From: Tyto alba
Lineage: Eukaryota > Chordata > Aves > Strigiformes > Tytonidae
Length of the DNA: 64,000 nucleotides
Direction: 5' to 3'
Assembly: GCF_018691265.1 (NCBI RefSeq)
Contig: NW_024881324.1
Span: 9,427,730-9,491,729, forward strand
A model generated the notes under the pieces. The model did no database searches, was not told the DNA's origin, and saw only the letters and a program-made list of their open reading frames with translations. A program made the position numbers and the translations under genes. Position 1 is the first letter of the stretch. Every line of letters begins with the position of its first letter. Of the stretch, positions 61,901 through 64,000 are shown piece after piece.

Positions 61901-63358
61901 AAAAGATGGGTTGTGCCTTTAACTCTTCATTGTCAGCTTTCTTTCCAAACGTTAATGGAGCAGCAGAAGTGACAGAGTCCTGTTTCTCTTCTGTCCTTCC
62001 CAAAACAAACTGTGAGGCAGGTGCAGACTCCGCACTGACAAAAGAGAAGCCTCCCTTTGTTGAAAGAGTTTCATCCTTTTTCTCATCTGATTTCTTAAAT
62101 GGAAAAGCAGGTGATGCTACCTCCTTTTCTGCCACAGTTCCAAAAGTGAAGCCACTGACTGTGGTTTTATTCTCATTGGTAGCTACGGAAGAAGTAGAAC
62201 TTGTGCCAAAACCAAAGTCTCCCAAAACTGCTTCCTCTTTCTTTTCCTGCTGCCCCAGGCTCGGTGTCCCAAACTGAAATGTTGAAGAAGGCTGACTGCT
62301 TGTAGATGGAAGTCCAAACGTAAAACTGTTACTTTTACCTTCTTTGTTACTGTCTTCTGATTTAGAGTCTGAAGAAGAAACTCCAAATTTGAAGTCCCCT
62401 GAACTAGTAGAAAACTTAAATCCCCCAGTCACACTGTTGGAGGATGCAGATTCAGATGAAATGCCGAACTTGAAGCTCCCTTGATCTCCAAATTTAAAAT
62501 TTCCTGTGCTACCTAATGTATGAGAGGATTCAGAGGAGGATGACGGGACACCAAATGTAAATGATGGCATTGCAGCATTTGTTGACACAGTAGCAGGACC
62601 AAAACCTGCAGAAATTAGTAATAATGTTAAGTTTGCAATATATGACATAATACATGTAGACTTTAGCTACATGGCTGGGATTCTAGTCCTGAACTTCCCA
62701 GAGTCAAAACTGTTTACAAATAAAAAAAAATTAAAAAAAAAAAAAAAAGAGAAACAAACCACAAAACAAGTAAGAAAACTCCACATTTCCTCCCTACACA
62801 CAACTTTCTGCAATGGTACTCTTCTGTCCACTACCTGGCTTTGAAATGTACACCGTTAACATCTTTGAAAGATTATTCTTTTAGTCTAAACTCCGAATGA
62901 AAAACACATAAAGAACAGCTATGTCACTAATACAAGCTTTTATCTAAAAAGCATAAATCTTTTTCTGGGGAAAAGGTATGGAAACATAGACACATTACGT
63001 TACTTAAGCAATATTCCTAGAGGAAAAATCAACAATTCTGCCATACCTCAAAGGAAAAATAATTATACTTAAAAAAAAACGAAAACAAAACAAAATCAAA
63101 ACAAAACTAAAGGAAAAAATAAATTGCAGAATGCACATCCTTGTTTTTCTCATTAAGTATTACCTTTGAGCTCTGCTTTGGTGCCTGGCTTTGCACTTTC
63201 ACAGGATACACATTTTGTGTTTTCTGCTTTGTTTTGGACCAAGCAGACCTCACAATCCCAGCTTCCTTCGGGCTTCTTGAATTTGTCTAAATCCAGAAAT
63301 CCTCCAGAAGTAGTAGAAAATGCAGAAACACTGCTACTGGTCACAGGCACTGAACTCC
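55859..63358 (-). CDS. NUP153: NUP153, nuclear-basket nucleoporin (last six coding exons; 5' part outside window)
   Basis: Join on the - strand of 63358-63164, 62605-61763, 60324-59956, 58182-57913, 56570-56411 and 55943-55859. It gives 639 complete residues ending in TAA, with all junctions in phase. NUP153 sits on the nuclear side of the pore, binds Ran through RanBP2-type zinc fingers and carries importins and mRNPs on FG repeats. Visible in order: one C2-C2 finger (the last of the array, WDCEVC...CVSC), a long Ser/Thr-rich FG domain with FxFG motifs (FTFG, FKFG, FQFG, FAFG) and later GLFG-like and plain FG units, then the basic tail GRKIKTAVRRRK. Human NUP153 is about 1475 residues, so about 830 are missing to the right. 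The tail GVFTFG motif and RRR end are the elements known in human NUP153 to contact retroviral capsid and karyopherins. Identity is firm from the tail and the synteny. Confidence 0.96.
55944..56410 (-). other. NUP153 last intron
   Basis: A short intron of 467 nt with nothing recognisable inside. Confidence 0.6.
56411..56570 (-). CDS. NUP153: NUP153 coding exon, distal FG repeats
   Basis: Encodes (G)SVFQFGSNTSNFNFPNN, PGVFTFGANLPAPAAPAQ and SSGFSFSQPPAFIVG. It contains FQFG and the conserved PGVFTFGAN. The acceptor is CATCTTCCCAG after a long pyrimidine tract (which explains the open frame running past it); the donor is GTAAGA. Confidence 0.95.
56571..57912 (-). other. NUP153 intron, 1.3 kb, with a G15 tract
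   Basis: AT-rich intron. A poly(A)/poly(T) junction lies at 56988-57011, and a G15 run at 57633-57647 (+ strand) is flanked by C6 and C5. No other repeats recognised. Confidence 0.65.
57633..57647 (+). repeat. G15 homopolymer
   Basis: A perfect G15 on the + strand (C15 in the NUP153 transcript) in the intron 3' of the exon at 57913-58182. Adjacent C6 and C5 runs could pair with it. Confidence 0.85.
57913..58182 (-). CDS. NUP153: NUP153 coding exon, FG repeats
   Basis: This 270-nt exon encodes (G)SSSTFLFGSGPPVPAAG, PAFGASQPPAFGQSQGSG, SFGSLSTLFS, PAFGSVTSS, SVFGQQ and PGFGSATPSAG. It is rich in plain FG units with Pro/Gln/Gly spacers, unlike the charged FxFG exon before it. The acceptor is TTCCCCGAG and the donor GTGAGT. 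Confidence 0.95.
58183..59955 (-). other. NUP153 intron, 1.8 kb, with a C18 tract
   Basis: AT-rich intron. C18 at 58227-58244 (G18 in the transcript) lies about 45 nt upstream of the acceptor. No repeats or RNA genes are recognised in the rest. Confidence 0.65.
58227..58244 (-). repeat. C18 on + strand (G18 in the NUP153 transcript)
   Basis: A long C homopolymer between ATTT and TCACAA, so the pre-mRNA carries G18 shortly before a splice acceptor. Length is likely to vary between individuals or be mis-sequenced. Confidence 0.85.
59956..60324 (-). CDS. NUP153: NUP153 coding exon, Ser-rich FG repeats
   Basis: This 369-nt exon encodes (D)QGAAKPSFSFLSSSSSST through SVFGSAIS, PFVFGQPS, SVFGNSA, SFGFSQEN, FLFGSG and SGFSFGATTTSSSTG. 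The acceptor is CCTTTCAG; the donor GTACAT is weak at +5. Charged residues are rare and Ser/Thr are dominant, as in the distal NUP153 FG domain. Confidence 0.95.
60325..61762 (-). other. NUP153 intron, 1.4 kb
   Basis: Ordinary AT-rich intron. No repeats, RNA genes or exons recognised. Confidence 0.6.
61763..62605 (-). CDS. NUP153: NUP153 large FG-repeat exon
   Basis: An 843-nt exon, 281 residues, starting FGPATVSTNAAMPSFTFG. It contains a tight FKFG cluster (NFKFG, SFKFG, GGFKFS, DFKFG within about 50 residues), then SFTFG, TFQFG, DFGFG, GFTFG and SFAFG spaced by Ser/Thr and Lys/Glu-rich linkers (for example KKSDEKKDETLS). This is the importin-binding FxFG part of NUP153. Borders are TTTCTGCAG and GTAAAC. 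The open frame antisense to it (61750-62277) is a shadow. Confidence 0.96.
62606..63163 (-). other. NUP153 intron, 0.56 kb, A-rich
   Basis: A-rich homopolymer stretches occur on the + strand at about 62721-62749 and 63071-63120. On the transcript these are T-rich tracts. Nothing else is seen. Confidence 0.6.
63164..63358 (-). CDS. NUP153: NUP153 coding exon with the last RanBP2-type zinc finger
   Basis: A 195-nt exon encoding (G)SSVPVTSSSVSAF, then FLDLDKFKKPEGSWDCEVC and QNKAENTKCVSCESAKPG, ending TKAELK plus one base. W-D-C-x2-C-x10-C-x2-C is the RanBP2-type finger that binds Ran in this protein. KFKKPEGSW is the typical lead-in. The acceptor is TTTCTCAG; the donor GTAATA is weak at +5. 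Confidence 0.96.
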
Positions 63359-64000
63359 CTGAGAAATAAGAAAGATAGTTAATCATCCTGCTTAAATGAT
63401 AAAGTGAACATGAACTTTTCAAAAAAACTCTTAAATGCACACTAAATTACAAAGCATAGAAGCGTAAGAGTAAAAAAAAGCCAAACTATAAATTAATCCC
63501 AGTCAAACTCAACCCCAGAATGTAAACAATATAAACACCTAGATTCTTCTTCGTAATCTATATATGATTTTAAGCACAAATTGAACTAATGACATTTAAA
63601 TGGCAACTATTTATGCAGTTCATACAACAGAGCAACATAGCCTATTTCAGACTTAAATTAAAGATACTGTATTCAATGAAAACTACTAAAAGAATTTCTG
63701 GTGACACAAGTAACCCGCAGTCAAAGGTAGCACCACTCAAGTTAATGACCAGTGTCAAGTGATGCGAGGCTAAGAATTCGCCAGAATGATTCATCACCAA
63801 ATCCCAAAGACAGACGTGTTCAAACCTACATCATGACAAAAAAAAAAAAACAAACAACCCAAAGAGGAACTCAGAGCTTCCAAACCCACAACACTGAGTT
63901 CACTACACAAGTTACACTGTTTTCAACAGCAGCAGAAACCTCCATGAAGAGGCCCGAAAGACAACGCTTGCCTTCTGATTTTTCTCCCCTGTAAAGGAAG
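63359..64000 (-). other. NUP153 intron, running off the window
   Basis: AT-rich with an A-run at 63838-63850. No further zinc-finger exon is recognisable before the right edge. Confidence 0.6.

Noticed and set aside
61750..62277. A 175-codon open frame on the + strand
   Set aside because: It lies antisense to the large NUP153 FG exon, and the Ser/Phe-poor translation reflects the reverse of FG codons.
1..64000. CRISPR arrays, rRNA, tRNA, bacterial operons or phage
   Set aside because: No regularly spaced direct repeats or tRNA-like folds with anticodon arms were seen, and the window is clearly vertebrate nuclear DNA.

Overview
The window looks like a piece of a bird autosome. The evidence is (1) CR1 LINE fragments with the typical avian 3' terminal repeat (three copies recognised), (2) a solo endogenous-retrovirus LTR of a type I recognise from bird genomes, and (3) three vertebrate multi-exon genes in a gene order that I recall as conserved (CAP2, FAM8A1, NUP153; on human 6p22.3 the same neighbours occur). 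I cannot name the species; the LTR type hints at a neoavian rather than galliform bird, but that is only a hint.

Layout. Positions 1 to about 36.8 kb hold the 3' two-thirds of CAP2 on the + strand: ten coding exons (305 to 35605) with large introns, followed by a roughly 1.2 kb 3' UTR. The 5' end of CAP2 lies before the window. Positions 36.8 to 43.9 kb are intergenic and contain a degenerate CR1 copy (about 38990-39762). A CpG-rich promoter island (about 43.93-45.25 kb) leads into FAM8A1 on the + strand, five coding exons from 44607 to 51753, complete, encoding a 363-residue protein. About 2-3 kb of UTR and intergenic sequence separates it from NUP153, which runs tail-to-tail on the - strand. 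Its last six coding exons (63358 down to 55859) encode the last RanBP2-type zinc finger, the FG-repeat domain and the basic C-terminus; the 5' part of NUP153 lies beyond the right edge. All exon phases agree across every junction in all three genes.

The three genes are not a functional pathway: CAP2 recycles actin monomers, FAM8A1 is an ER membrane RDD-domain protein of the HRD1 ERAD complex, and NUP153 is a nuclear-basket nucleoporin. They share only synteny. The window contains no bacterial-type system, CRISPR array, rRNA or tRNA that I can see. I found no convincing undescribed system. The observations most worth checking are a UPRE/ATF6-like motif upstream of the ERAD gene FAM8A1, a weak splice donor in CAP2 whose read-through would drop the actin-binding C-CAP domain, a solo LTR antisense to CAP2 that keeps a TATA-like box and poly(A) signal, and opposed long G/C homopolymers on either side of a NUP153 exon.
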